Assembly (NCBI RefSeq): GCF_011043775.1 | Contig: NZ_JAAKXY010000001.1 | Coordinates: 349,617 to 413,616, forward strand | Direction of reading: 5' to 3' | Length of the DNA: 64,000 nucleotides | Source of the DNA: Natronolimnobius sp. AArcel1 | GTDB taxonomy: Archaea; Halobacteriota; Halobacteria; Halobacteriales; Natrialbaceae | Part shown: piece after piece, positions 18,073 to 26,801 of the stretch | How positions within the stretch are numbered: the stretch's first letter is position 1 | Layout: each line of letters begins with the position of its first letter | Program-made: the position numbers and the translations under genes | Notes under the pieces: generated by a model | Told to the model about the DNA's origin: nothing | The model's database searches: none | The model's input: only the letters and a program-made list of their open reading frames with translations

Positions 18073-18942
18073 ATGGTGCTCGATACGCATACGCACGCGT
18101 GGACACGGCCGTCGCGAGAGCGTCCCTGGGTCAACGGCTCGCTCGTCGAGACTGTCGAGACGTTTTCGACAGAGATGATCTACGACGCCGACAGCCTCCG
18201 CGCCGATATGGACGCAATCGGCGTCGACGAAGCGGTTGTCGTTGGCTATCCGATCTGTGAATGGACGGACAACGCCTACACCATCGAGTGCGCCGCCGAG
18301 TACGACGAACTCTACGGTATCCTCATGCTCGATCAGTTCGCCGACGACGCCGACGAACAACTACGAGAGGCGATGGCCGTCGACGATGTCCTCGGCTTCC
18401 GACTCGGGGCGATCTGTCCCTACGACCGTATGTGGGAGACGTTTGACCCAGACGTGAGCTGGCTCGAGGATGCCATCGACGAACCCACGTTCTGGGAGGC
18501 TGCCCACGACACGGACGCACTGGTCCAGATACTCGCCCACGTCGACCAACTCGAGCAGGTCGTCGACCTCGTTGAAACCTACCCCGACCTCTCCTACGCG
18601 CTCGATCACTTCTGTCACGCCGGCCCTGACGTGGCTCCCGACGACGCACTCGCCCCGCTCGAGCCCCTCGCGAGCGACGAGTACGACGTCGCAGTAAAAA
18701 TCTCCGAAGTCGTCCACCGCTCCGAGGAGGACTTTCCCTACACCGATATGCACGACCACGTCCACTGGCTGCTCGAGACGTTCGGGCGCGAGCGGGTCGT
18801 CTGGGGATCGGACTTTCCAAACGTCAGCGACGAAGCAGCCTACGAAGAGAGTCTCGCGTGGCTCGAGCACGTCGGGACGCTCTCGAAAACGGACCGCGAG
18901 TGGCTCACCGAGCGATCCTTCGCGGACACGGTCGGTCTCTAA
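18073..18942 (+). CDS. Amidohydrolase-2 family lactonase (COG3618-like)
   Basis: 289 residues with a TIM-barrel metal-hydrolase layout: HTHAW at the N-terminus (metal-binding His pair), LDHFCHAGPD near residue 180, and the C-terminal VVWGSDFPN Asp. COG3618 enzymes open sugar-acid lactones (rhamnono-, fucono-, galactaro-lactones) or related rings. Between rhamnose-pathway enzymes, hydrolysis of L-rhamnono-lactone to L-rhamnonate is the best reading. TTTAGTAT about 29 bases upstream of the ATG suggests a leaderless mRNA. It converges on the FAH-family gene (stop at 18975). Confidence 0.82.
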   Translation: MVLDTHTHAWTRPSRERPWVNGSLVETVETFSTEMIYDADSLRADMDAIGVDEAVVVGYPICEWTDNAYTIECAAEYDELYGILMLDQFADDADEQLREAMAVDDVLGFRLGAICPYDRMWETFDPDVSWLEDAIDEPTFWEAAHDTDALVQILAHVDQLEQVVDLVETYPDLSYALDHFCHAGPDVAPDDALAPLEPLASDEYDVAVKISEVVHRSEEDFPYTDMHDHVHWLLETFGRERVVWGSDFPNVSDEAAYEESLAWLEHVGTLSKTDREWLTERSFADTVGL

Positions 18943-18974
18943 TCAGGACCCAAGACGCCGACGGCGGGTCGAAC

Positions 18975-19817
18975 TTATTCGCCGACGACGTGGTTCTCGA
19001 GCGTGCCGATTCCTTCAATCTCGGCTTCGACCGTATCGCCGGGCGAGAGCAGTTCTGGCGGGTCGCGGAAGATGCCGACGCCGCCGGGCGTGCCCGTCGA
19101 GATGACGGTTCCGGGCCGCAGCGTCGTGACGTTGCTGATGAACTCGACGACCTCGCCGACATCGAAGATGAACTCCGCGGTCGTCGAGTCCTGTTTGGTC
19201 TCGCCGTTGAGTCGGAGTGTTGCCTCGAGGTCGTTTGGATCGACGGCATCGGGGCTCGTCAGCGCTGGTCCCATCGGTGCGAACGTATCGTAGCTCTTCC
19301 CGCGGAAGAACTGGCCGTCGTCGAACTGGGCGTCTCGAGCGCTCACGTCGTCGATGACGGTGTAGCCCGCGATGTAGTCTTCGGCGTTGTCGGCGTCGAC
19401 GGAGTCGGCAGTGCGGCCGATGACGATGCCGAGTTCGACCTCGTAGTCGACCTGCTCGATGCCCTCGGGGTGGATAATCGGCGCGCCGGGGTCGGTGACC
19501 GTCGTCGGTGACTTCGCGAACAGCATTGGATTCTCAGGAATCTCTTCGTCCTGCTCTTCGGCGTGGTCGTGGTAGTTGAGGCCAACACAGATGATCTGGT
19601 CGACATCCTCGACTGGCACCGGCGAGAGCAGATCCGTCGGCTCCTCGATTTCGGGCAGTCGGCCCGTCTCGACCGCGCGGGCGACCTGTCGGCGATAGCC
19701 CGGCGTCGCGAGTTCCTCGAGTGTTGGTTCTCCGAGACGCTCGAGATCGTATGTCTGGTCGTCGACAGTTACTCCCCAACTCGGCCCGCTGTCGGTTGCG
19801 TATCGAACGAATTGCAT
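18975..19817 (-). CDS. FAH-family hydrolase, candidate 2,4-diketo-3-deoxy-L-rhamnonate hydrolase
   Basis: 280 residues from the ATG at 19817 (MQFVRYATD; longer starts give a basic leader). Fumarylacetoacetate hydrolase fold: IICVGLNYHDHAEE, metal site in VDYEVELGIVIGR, IDDVSARD, the GKSYDTFAPMGP loop and GTPGGVG. These enzymes split C-C bonds of diketo acids. In the oxidative rhamnose pathway described for Haloferax volcanii a hydrolase of this family releases pyruvate and L-lactate from diketo-deoxyrhamnonate, which matches the rhamnonate dehydratase and lactate-oxidation genes in this window. Decarboxylase or isomerase members exist, so substrate assignment rests on context. Confidence 0.85.
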   Translation of the reverse strand: MQFVRYATDSGPSWGVTVDDQTYDLERLGEPTLEELATPGYRRQVARAVETGRLPEIEEPTDLLSPVPVEDVDQIICVGLNYHDHAEEQDEEIPENPMLFAKSPTTVTDPGAPIIHPEGIEQVDYEVELGIVIGRTADSVDADNAEDYIAGYTVIDDVSARDAQFDDGQFFRGKSYDTFAPMGPALTSPDAVDPNDLEATLRLNGETKQDSTTAEFIFDVGEVVEFISNVTTLRPGTVISTGTPGGVGIFRDPPELLSPGDTVEAEIEGIGTLENHVVGE

Positions 19818-19950
19818 CGTATCGACCTTTCTGGCCTGAATCTTCAATCTTTCTTTCGCTCCGGACCTCCGTCGATCACCGACCACCTTCGCTGGTGCAG
19901 ATCATTGGGAACAGTTTAGCCGACCAACACGAGCGAGCACCCTCGAAACG

Positions 19951-19960
19951 AACTATTATA
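19951..19960 (+). promoter_or_regulatory. AACTATTATA promoter core of the Gfo/Idh gene
   Basis: AACTATTATA lies 34 to 25 bases before the ATG at 19985, right for a leaderless transcript. The identical decamer is found at 41860-41869 and 55514-55523. Confidence 0.6.
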
Positions 19961-19984
19961 CTGGTTGCACCGAAATGGGATGGT

Positions 19985-21103
19985 ATGTCGTATCAGGTTG
20001 CGATGATTGGAACCGGCACCGAACCCGAGAATCCCGGGCGGGATGGCTATGCGATGGCGTACCATCACGCCGAGGGCTACGAGAAACACGACCAGTGCGA
20101 GATAGTCGCCTGCGCGGATATCGTCCCCGAAAACGCCCAGGCGTTCGCCGACGAGTACGGTGTCGACGACGCGAATATCTTCGAAGACTACACCGAGATG
20201 CTCGAGACGGTTGAGCCGGATATCGTCTCGCTGTGCGTGCCGCCGGTGATCCACGCATCAATCGCAATTGATTGTATCCGCGCGGGCGTCGACTCGATCC
20301 ACTGCGAGAAGCCGATGGCCCAGACCTACGGCGGCGCGCGCATGATGACACAGGAAGCAGCCCGCCACGATACACAATTGACCTTCAATCACCAGCGCCG
20401 GTTCAGCGACGCCGTCCGAACCGCCAAACAGCTGCTGGATGACGGTGAAATCGGCGACCTCGAGCGAGTCGAGTTCTCCGCACCGGTCGGTATCTTCGAC
20501 TACGGCAGCCACTCCTTCGATCTCTGTAATTACTTCAACGACGAGGTTTCCGCCGACTGGGTCCTCGGCCAGATCGACTACAGCGAGGAGAACCTCGTCT
20601 TCGGCTCGCACAACGAAAACCAGGCCGTCGTCATGTGGGAGTACGAAAACGGCGTCCACGGACTCGGCACGAGCGACGCTACCGGCACCGGCGGCCCTGC
20701 CGGCGCTGTTCAGTGTCACAACCGACTGATCGGCTCCGAGGGCACCATCGAACTCGGCCCCTCGAGCGCCGACGAGGACGAAGACGAATCACTCCCAGTC
20801 CTGCGTATCCGCCGCGCCGGCGACGAGGAGTGGGAGACCGTCGACACCGAAGATGGCCTTCACAGCTGGGAGTTCATCGACCGCGCGATTGCGGAGAACG
20901 TCCGCTGTCTCGAGGAAGACGACGAGCCGGAACTCAGTGCGACGAACGCCCTGAACGCGACCGAGCAAATCTTCGCCACCTGGGAGTCCGCACGCCGCCG
21001 CGGCCGCGTCGACCTGCCCCTCGATATCGACGACAACCCGCTCGATTCGATGGTCGAGGATGGACAGCTCTCGCCCGAGCCAATGGCCGAGGAGGACAAC
21101 TAA
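19985..21103 (+). CDS. Gfo/Idh/MocA family oxidoreductase
   Basis: 372 residues from the ATG at 19985, fixed by the promoter 25-34 bases upstream. N-terminal Rossmann fold (VAMIGTGTEPENPGRDGYAM, an unusually extended glycine loop; ACADIVPENAQAFADEYG), the catalytic EKP in SIHCEKPMAQ, and the C-terminal alpha/beta domain. Family members oxidise or reduce sugars and cyclitols with NAD(P), and several oxidise glycosides at C3. The stop is immediately followed by the ATG of the isomerase-like gene, so they are one unit. The pair resembles modules that cleave glycosides through a keto intermediate; the local substrate is unknown. Confidence 0.87.
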   Translation: MSYQVAMIGTGTEPENPGRDGYAMAYHHAEGYEKHDQCEIVACADIVPENAQAFADEYGVDDANIFEDYTEMLETVEPDIVSLCVPPVIHASIAIDCIRAGVDSIHCEKPMAQTYGGARMMTQEAARHDTQLTFNHQRRFSDAVRTAKQLLDDGEIGDLERVEFSAPVGIFDYGSHSFDLCNYFNDEVSADWVLGQIDYSEENLVFGSHNENQAVVMWEYENGVHGLGTSDATGTGGPAGAVQCHNRLIGSEGTIELGPSSADEDEDESLPVLRIRRAGDEEWETVDTEDGLHSWEFIDRAIAENVRCLEEDDEPELSATNALNATEQIFATWESARRRGRVDLPLDIDDNPLDSMVEDGQLSPEPMAEEDN

Positions 21104-21856
21104 ATGGCCAACATCTCGATCTGCGTCGAGATGGTCTACGATGACGAGCCCTTCGCGGACCGCATCGAGCGGGCCGCCAACGTCGGGGCTGATGCCGTTG
21201 AGTTCTGGGGCTGGCGCGAAAAAGACCTCGAGACGGTCGTCGAAACCGCTGACGAAGCCGGCGTCCCAATCGCTGGCTTCCTCGCTGGCGACACGCTGAC
21301 TGACCCCGAGGTCGCCGACGACGCCGTCGAGACGATTCGCGAGTCCATTGAGACTGCCGCCGAACACGACGTGCCGACGCTGATCGTCACGACGGGCCAG
21401 GATCAGGACGGCCTCGACCGCGAGACGCAGTACGACAACATCGTTGACGTGCTCTCGACCGTCGCGCCCGACGCTGAAGACGCAGGTGTCACGCTCGCCG
21501 TCGAGCCGCTGAACACTGCCGTCGACCATCCCGGCTACTTCCTCGAGACCTCCGAGGAAGGCTTCGAAATCATCGACGACGTGGGCTCGCCGAACGTCAC
21601 GCTGCTGTACGATATCTATCACCAGCAGATCACCGAAGGCAACCTCATCGAGACGATCACCGAGAACGTCGACCGCATCGGCCACTTCCACATCGCCGAC
21701 GTGCCCGGCCGCCACGAACCCGGTACTGGCGAACTCGCCTACGAGAAGATCCTCGAGGCGATCGACGACACCGACTACGATGGCTACGTCGGCTGTGAGT
21801 TTTCGCCCGTTGGCGACGCCGACAAGGCCGTTGAAAACGTGCTGGACTGGCAGTAA
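21104..21856 (+). CDS. TIM-barrel sugar isomerase/epimerase (hydroxypyruvate isomerase-like)
   Basis: 250 residues, AP-endonuclease-2/xylose-isomerase-like barrel: ADAVEFWGWREKD, TLIVTTGQDQDG, LAVEPLN with the metal-binding Glu, LLYDIYHQQ with Asp/His, GHFHIADVPGRHEPGTGE and a late CEFSP. The motif set is close to hydroxypyruvate isomerase-like proteins. The ATG abuts the stop of the Gfo/Idh gene (TAA-ATG), so translation is coupled. Isomerases of this fold accompany Gfo/Idh oxidoreductases in keto-sugar and keto-glycoside pathways. No signal peptide. Confidence 0.87.
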   Translation: MANISICVEMVYDDEPFADRIERAANVGADAVEFWGWREKDLETVVETADEAGVPIAGFLAGDTLTDPEVADDAVETIRESIETAAEHDVPTLIVTTGQDQDGLDRETQYDNIVDVLSTVAPDAEDAGVTLAVEPLNTAVDHPGYFLETSEEGFEIIDDVGSPNVTLLYDIYHQQITEGNLIETITENVDRIGHFHIADVPGRHEPGTGELAYEKILEAIDDTDYDGYVGCEFSPVGDADKAVENVLDWQ

Positions 21857-21952
21857 CGCGCCAGAACGCAGTTTTTGACGCCGGACGCAAACTCACCGGC
21901 TGACTCCGCCTGAACGGCAACGCTTTTGGGTGTCTCGGGTCGTCACAGTAGC

Positions 21953-23389
21953 ATGCATCAACTGCGCAGTGCAGACACATCGTTTCCCGACTCGGTGTCG
22001 GACATTACAATTGGCTACATTGGCGGCGGCAGCCACGGCTGGGCGCACACGCTCATCAACGACCTCCTGCAGTGTAGCGACCTCTCCGGGCACGTCGCAC
22101 TCTACGACGTCGACTACGAGGCCGCCGAACAGAACGCGACGCTTGGCAACGAACTCACTGCACGGGATGAGGCTGTTGGCGACTGGACGTTCGACGCCTA
22201 TGCGGACCTCGAGGATGCACTCGAGGGTGCGGACTTCGTCATCTGCTCGATTCAGGACCCGCCCGAGGAGACGTTCGTCCACGACATCGACATCCCGAAG
22301 GAGTACGATATCTATCAACCGGTTGCAGACACCTGTGGCCCCGGCGGTGCAGTGCGATCACTCCGAGCGATTCCGCAGTACCGCGAGATTGCAGCGGCGG
22401 TTCGCGAGCAGTGCCCCGACGCCTGGGTGCTCAACTACACGAACCCGATGACGGTCTGTACGCGCGCGCTGTACGAGGAGTACCCCGATATCAACGCCAT
22501 CGGCCTCTGTCACGAGGTGTTCCACATCCAGATCCTGCTGGCCGAAATCGCCGAGAGATACATCGACGAGGCCGAGGACGTTTCCGGCAGCGAGATTGAC
22601 GTCAACGTCAAAGGCGTCAACCACTTCACCTGGATCGATGAGGCCACCTGGTACGGCCACGACGTCTTCCAGTACCTCGACGACGAACTCGAGGAGCGAA
22701 AGCCCCTACCGAGTTTTGAGGCCGGCGACCTCGAGGATGCGGACTACTGGATCAACCACCACGAGATTGCGTTCGACCTCTACGACAAATTCGGCCTGCT
22801 GGGTGCTGCGGGTGACCGCCATCTCGTAGAGTTCGTCCCGTGGTATCTCGCCATCGACGACCCCGCAGAGATCCAGCGCTGGGGATTCCGCCTAACGCCG
22901 AGTTCCGCCCGCGTCAGCGACAGCGACGACGGCCCTGCGAAGATGGACACCTATCTGGCAGCCCCCGAGCAGTTCGAGTTCACCCAATCCGGCGAGGAAG
23001 CCGTCGACATCATGCGCGCACTCGTCGGCCTCGAGGCACTCAAGACGAACGTCAACCATCCAAACGTCGGCCAGATTCCGGACCTACCAGACGGCGCGGT
23101 CGTCGAGTCGAACGTCCTCATCACCGGCGCGGGCGTCAAGCCGATCACGGCGGGCGAACTCCCACGCGAGATTCGCAACATGGTCACGACTGCCGTCAAC
23201 AATCAGGAGACGCTCATCGAGGCCGGCTTCGCGGGCGACCTCGATCTCGCTTTCGAGGCGTTCCTCAACGAACCGCTCGTCACGATTTCGCGTGAGGACG
23301 CCCAAGATCTCTTCGCCGAACTGATCGAGATCGAACGCGAGTACTTCACAGACTACGACCTCGAGAACGCAGCCATCCTTGAGAATTGA
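21953..23389 (+). CDS. Glycoside hydrolase family 4, possibly alpha-galacturonidase/alpha-glucuronidase
   Basis: 478 residues from the ATG at 21953. GH4 enzymes use NAD+ and a divalent metal, oxidise C3 of the sugar and eliminate the aglycone. Visible: NAD motif GGGSHG (24-29), NYTNP (161-165), metal ligands Cys186 (LCHE) and His224 (VNHFTW). The LCHE and VNHFTW elements fit the alpha-galactosidase/alpha-uronidase branch rather than 6-phospho-glucosidases. Cytoplasmic, no signal. In a pectin setting, release of galacturonic or glucuronic acid from oligomers is the most likely role. It follows the redox pair at 19985-21856 on the same strand but with about 95 bases between. Confidence 0.88.
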   Translation: MHQLRSADTSFPDSVSDITIGYIGGGSHGWAHTLINDLLQCSDLSGHVALYDVDYEAAEQNATLGNELTARDEAVGDWTFDAYADLEDALEGADFVICSIQDPPEETFVHDIDIPKEYDIYQPVADTCGPGGAVRSLRAIPQYREIAAAVREQCPDAWVLNYTNPMTVCTRALYEEYPDINAIGLCHEVFHIQILLAEIAERYIDEAEDVSGSEIDVNVKGVNHFTWIDEATWYGHDVFQYLDDELEERKPLPSFEAGDLEDADYWINHHEIAFDLYDKFGLLGAAGDRHLVEFVPWYLAIDDPAEIQRWGFRLTPSSARVSDSDDGPAKMDTYLAAPEQFEFTQSGEEAVDIMRALVGLEALKTNVNHPNVGQIPDLPDGAVVESNVLITGAGVKPITAGELPREIRNMVTTAVNNQETLIEAGFAGDLDLAFEAFLNEPLVTISREDAQDLFAELIEIEREYFTDYDLENAAILEN

Positions 23390-23457
23390 TCGATGTGCTG
23401 ACCGGCAACTCATGACCGTCCGAAACAGCTAACACGCCCCACGACAATTGGCAACGT

Positions 23458-23718
23458 ATGTCCGTTGATACAGACGAGGACTCACAGCTCACTCGTCGTG
23501 AGGCCGCCGACGCAGCAGAGTCGTCGGTGCTCGAGACGATTACGAACTCGTACTCGATTCAGTTGATCCTCGGTGGAGTCTTGTTTATCGTCGTCGGATT
23601 TATCATCAACACCGGGGTTTGGGCCGCAGTGCTGGCCATCTGGGGTGCTGGCATCGTGGTAGTTGGCGTTGTCACTCACCTTCTGACCATCTTCGCCCGA
23701 CGCGGCTCGCGCGGATAA
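23458..23718 (+). CDS. Small membrane protein, unknown function
   Basis: 86 residues: an acidic N-terminal cytoplasmic segment with SQLTRREAADAAESS, then two hydrophobic helices (about 33-52 and 55-77) and a basic tail FARRGSRG. Typical of small haloarchaeal two-helix proteins of unknown role. It stands between GH4 and a lipoprotein gene and shows no clear tie to sugar use. Confidence 0.6.
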   Translation: MSVDTDEDSQLTRREAADAAESSVLETITNSYSIQLILGGVLFIVVGFIINTGVWAAVLAIWGAGIVVVGVVTHLLTIFARRGSRG

Positions 23719-23776
23719 CTCAATTTTTACGCCACCAGGTTCGACTCGGCCGTCTGCGGTGGTCGAGTCTGATCGC

Positions 23777-24214
23777 CTACGACGACGCCTCGAGTTCGAA
23801 CTGTAGTGTTTCATCGTCGCCCTCGTCGAGCGTGACCTCGTCTTCAGTGTCTTCGTACTCGTCGCTGACGACGCTCACCGTGTACGTCGTCGGCTCCGTG
23901 AAGTCCGGCTCCGCGACGCCGTCTTCGATTTCCTGATCGATTGTATACTCGATATCCGTCTCCTGATCGAGGAGTTCGAGTATCACGTCCTCAGCAGCGA
24001 CTGACTCGCCATCCCCGTCCTCGAGGTAAATCTCAAGTGTTGTCTCCGCAGTGTCCGTCTCGAGGTCGGCGCCGTCATCGTCATCACCGTTATCGTCCGG
24101 CTCAGTCTCGGTATCATCGGCTCCGTTGTCTGAACAACCTGCAACAAGGCCAACGGCACCTGTCGCAAGCAACGACGCGACGCGTCGGCGTGTAAGGGCA
24201 TTCTGGCGTCCCAT
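23777..24214 (-). CDS. Secreted lipoprotein with carboxypeptidase-regulatory-like beta domain
   Basis: 145 residues. N-terminus NALTRRRVASLLATGAVGLVAGC is a twin-arginine signal ending in a lipobox (VAGC), followed by a very acidic linker. The rest (TTLEIYLEDGDGESVAAEDVIL, TYTVSVVSDEYEDTEDEVTL) looks like one small beta-sandwich of the carboxypeptidase-regulatory type. Anchored outside the membrane. Function unknown; no partner gene is obvious. Confidence 0.7.
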   Translation of the reverse strand: MGRQNALTRRRVASLLATGAVGLVAGCSDNGADDTETEPDDNGDDDDGADLETDTAETTLEIYLEDGDGESVAAEDVILELLDQETDIEYTIDQEIEDGVAEPDFTEPTTYTVSVVSDEYEDTEDEVTLDEGDDETLQFELEASS

Positions 24215-24541
24215 TATGCAACTGGTCGTTTCAAATGAAGGCGAATGATACTACCGATCTACCGAATAGTGCACCTCGATTAGCAAAGGTATGATGATCG
24301 ATCACACATTCTTCGACAACATGTTAGTCTTTGAATAGCTATCTATCAACGGGGTGGCTCGTCTCTCGACAGGCATGATGACTCACGTGGAGACACGTTC
24401 CGCTCACGATACAATCGACACTAACCATTTGGACTGCAAAAGCGAACACCAGACCCACCCGATCCACGTGGACGTCGACCAGCAGTTCGGGCGGTCGAGT
24501 CACCCTGCGGCCGTGGCGAAACTGTGAGACAGGAGCCAGTC
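24215..24541. other. Intergenic region, no clear gene
   Basis: 327 bases between the divergent lipoprotein start and the transporter ATPase stop. The lipoprotein promoter should lie in the left part. A 50-codon frame at 24375-24527 (starts MMTHVETRS) has GC-rich codons in its second half but no homology I recognise, and may be a gene scrap. Nothing else stands out. Confidence 0.4.
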
Positions 24542-26716
24542 TCAGTCGGCGTCGACTGGGTCTGGATCGTCCGGAATCGGCTCGCTGTTCCAGTACTCGT
24601 GATTCTCGAGCGCGCGGAAACAGGCCGCGTTCTGGACGCCGTTTTCGTCGCTACAGTCGACCATCTCCGGTTTTTCCTCTGTACAGACCTCACGGGCCTT
24701 CGGACATCGAGTGTGGTAGCGACAGCCCGACGGGATGTTCGTCTGGTCGGGCACGTCGATGGTTCGCATCGGATTCTCGTCGCTTTCGTCTTCCGGCTCG
24801 AGTTCCGGCGTGGCCCAGCGCAGCGCCTGCGTGTAGGGGTGCTGTGGGTTGTGGATGATCTGCTCTGGCGTCCCAATCTCGACGAGTTCGCCGAGGTACA
24901 TCACACCAATTCGACCGCCGGTCTTCTCTGCCATGTAGCGGGCGTTCGAAAGATCGTGCGAGATCGCCAGAAACGACGTGTTAAAGGCATCCTGCAACTC
25001 GATCATCAGATCCATCATACTGACGCGTAGCGACACGTCGAGTGCCGAGACGGCCTCGTCGGCGAGGATAAGATCCGGATTGATCAACATCGCACGGATC
25101 AGCGCGATCCGCTGTTGCTCGCCACCCGAAAGCTGGTGTGGATACCGGTCGATGTAGTCTTCCGGCGGGCTGATCCCAACGTACTCGAGCATGCCGAGAA
25201 TCCGCTCGCGTCGGTCGTTCCCGTCGAGTTCGGGATGCCAGCGCTTGAGTGGCGACTCGAGGATCGTTCGGACACGGTGGTGTGAGTTCAGCGAACTGCC
25301 GGGGTCCTGATGGACGATCTGGAGTGCGCGGCGAATTTCCTTGTCGGCGAGCGTGCTGCTACCGGAACTGCCCTCCCAGATGTCCTGCTCCTTGTACTCG
25401 ATTGAGCCGCCAGTGGGTCGCTGGAGTCCGACCGAAGTCTTCCCAAGTGTGGTCTTCCCACAGCCACTCTCGCCGATGAGGACGACGACATCGTTCTCGT
25501 AGATGTCGAGCGAGACGCCATCGACGGCGGTGACGACATCAGAGTCGCCAAAGTCGAGGAACCCATCGTTTTTCGAGCCGAATTCGACTTCGACATCGGT
25601 GAGCGAGACGATCGGTTCGGCACCTGGTTCCTGTGAGGTCGTCGAGACGCTCGCCTGGCTGTCCGAATCGGACGCGGCAAACGCGTTATCAATGTTCTCG
25701 ATCGACTCTTCCCAGTGGTGACAGTAGACGTCGTGTTCGTCACCTGCATCGTACGCACCGGGATCGTGTGAGCGACACTCGTCGTCAGCGAGTGGACAGC
25801 GCGGATGATACGAACAGCCCTTCGGGATGTTGACCGGATCCGGGCTCTCGCCTTCAATCGGGCGCATCTCCTCGAGCGGCGCGGAGAGATTCGGCGTTGC
25901 ATTGAGTAACGCCCGCGTGTAGGGATGGGCCGGATCCTCGAGAATGTCGTCCGCTGGCCCGACCTCTGCGAACTCGAAGGCGTATAAGACCGCGAGTCGA
26001 TCCGCGAGGTCTGCGACCAGCGGCAGGTCGTGCGTAATGAAGACAATCGTCAGATTGTGCTTCTCTTTGATCTCGTGGAGCAACGAGATGATCGAGCGCT
26101 GCATCAACAAGTCGAGTGCGGCCGTTGGCTCGTCCATCACCAGCAGGTCCGGATCGAGCACGAGGCTCAACGCGATCAGCACGCGCTGTTTCATCCCGCC
26201 CGAAAGCTCGTGTGGATACGACTCGAGCATCCGCTCTGGCTCGAGGTACAGATCCTCGAGGAGGTCTTTTGCGCGTTCGATCCCACGGTCGACGTTGTAG
26301 TCGTGAGCGCTGAGCGTCTCGACGAAGTGGGTGCGGATCTTCAGGACGGGGTTGAACGAACTCATCGCGCCCTGGAAGACCATCGAGACCTCCTCCCAGC
26401 GGAACTGCCGGAGCGCCTCTTTCGAGAGATCTGTGACGGAAATCGGCTCCCCCTCTTCGGGGTAGTACGTCACGTTTCCGGTCGTCAGTCCCGGTTCGGG
26501 GACGGCATCGAGCATCGCCGAGGCGAACATCGATTTGCCGGAGCCGGATTCGCCGATCACCCCAACGATTTCGTCGCGGTAGACCTCGAAATCGACCTCG
26601 TTGAGGACTTTCGAGCGTCCACGGTTCATCCCGAACGAGACCGACGTCTCCTCGAGTTCGACGATGACGTCTTTGTCGTGGCGGTCAGTCTGTGTCGCCG
26701 ACTGCGAGACCGTCAT
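24542..26716 (-). CDS. ABC transporter ATP-binding protein, fused DppD-DppF type
   Basis: 724 residues from the ATG at 26716, preceded by a strong GGAGGTG 6 bases upstream; an ATG at 26731 overlaps that site and is less likely. Two complete ATPase units: the first has Walker A GESGSGKS, signature LSGGMKQR and Walker B LLVMDEP; the second GESGCGKT, LSGGEQQR and LILADE. Each ends in the oligopeptide-transporter Cys-rich tail (YHPRCP..C..C and YHTRCP..C..C). In most relatives these are two proteins, so this is a fusion. Powers the importer formed with the two permeases upstream and the binding proteins at 29026 and 7358. Confidence 0.92.
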   Translation of the reverse strand: MTVSQSATQTDRHDKDVIVELEETSVSFGMNRGRSKVLNEVDFEVYRDEIVGVIGESGSGKSMFASAMLDAVPEPGLTTGNVTYYPEEGEPISVTDLSKEALRQFRWEEVSMVFQGAMSSFNPVLKIRTHFVETLSAHDYNVDRGIERAKDLLEDLYLEPERMLESYPHELSGGMKQRVLIALSLVLDPDLLVMDEPTAALDLLMQRSIISLLHEIKEKHNLTIVFITHDLPLVADLADRLAVLYAFEFAEVGPADDILEDPAHPYTRALLNATPNLSAPLEEMRPIEGESPDPVNIPKGCSYHPRCPLADDECRSHDPGAYDAGDEHDVYCHHWEESIENIDNAFAASDSDSQASVSTTSQEPGAEPIVSLTDVEVEFGSKNDGFLDFGDSDVVTAVDGVSLDIYENDVVVLIGESGCGKTTLGKTSVGLQRPTGGSIEYKEQDIWEGSSGSSTLADKEIRRALQIVHQDPGSSLNSHHRVRTILESPLKRWHPELDGNDRRERILGMLEYVGISPPEDYIDRYPHQLSGGEQQRIALIRAMLINPDLILADEAVSALDVSLRVSMMDLMIELQDAFNTSFLAISHDLSNARYMAEKTGGRIGVMYLGELVEIGTPEQIIHNPQHPYTQALRWATPELEPEDESDENPMRTIDVPDQTNIPSGCRYHTRCPKAREVCTEEKPEMVDCSDENGVQNAACFRALENHEYWNSEPIPDDPDPVDAD

Positions 26717-26801
26717 TGGGCCACCTCCCATGCGGTCGGGTGAGTCGTCTGTGTGTCCCTGGTCGAGCGCCGAATCGGTGTCGTGGGTGTCATAGACAGC
26801 A

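Noticed and set aside
24375-24527. 50-codon frame between lipoprotein and ATPase genes
   Set aside because: No ribosome site, promoter or recognised family; could be a scrap, so not called a gene.
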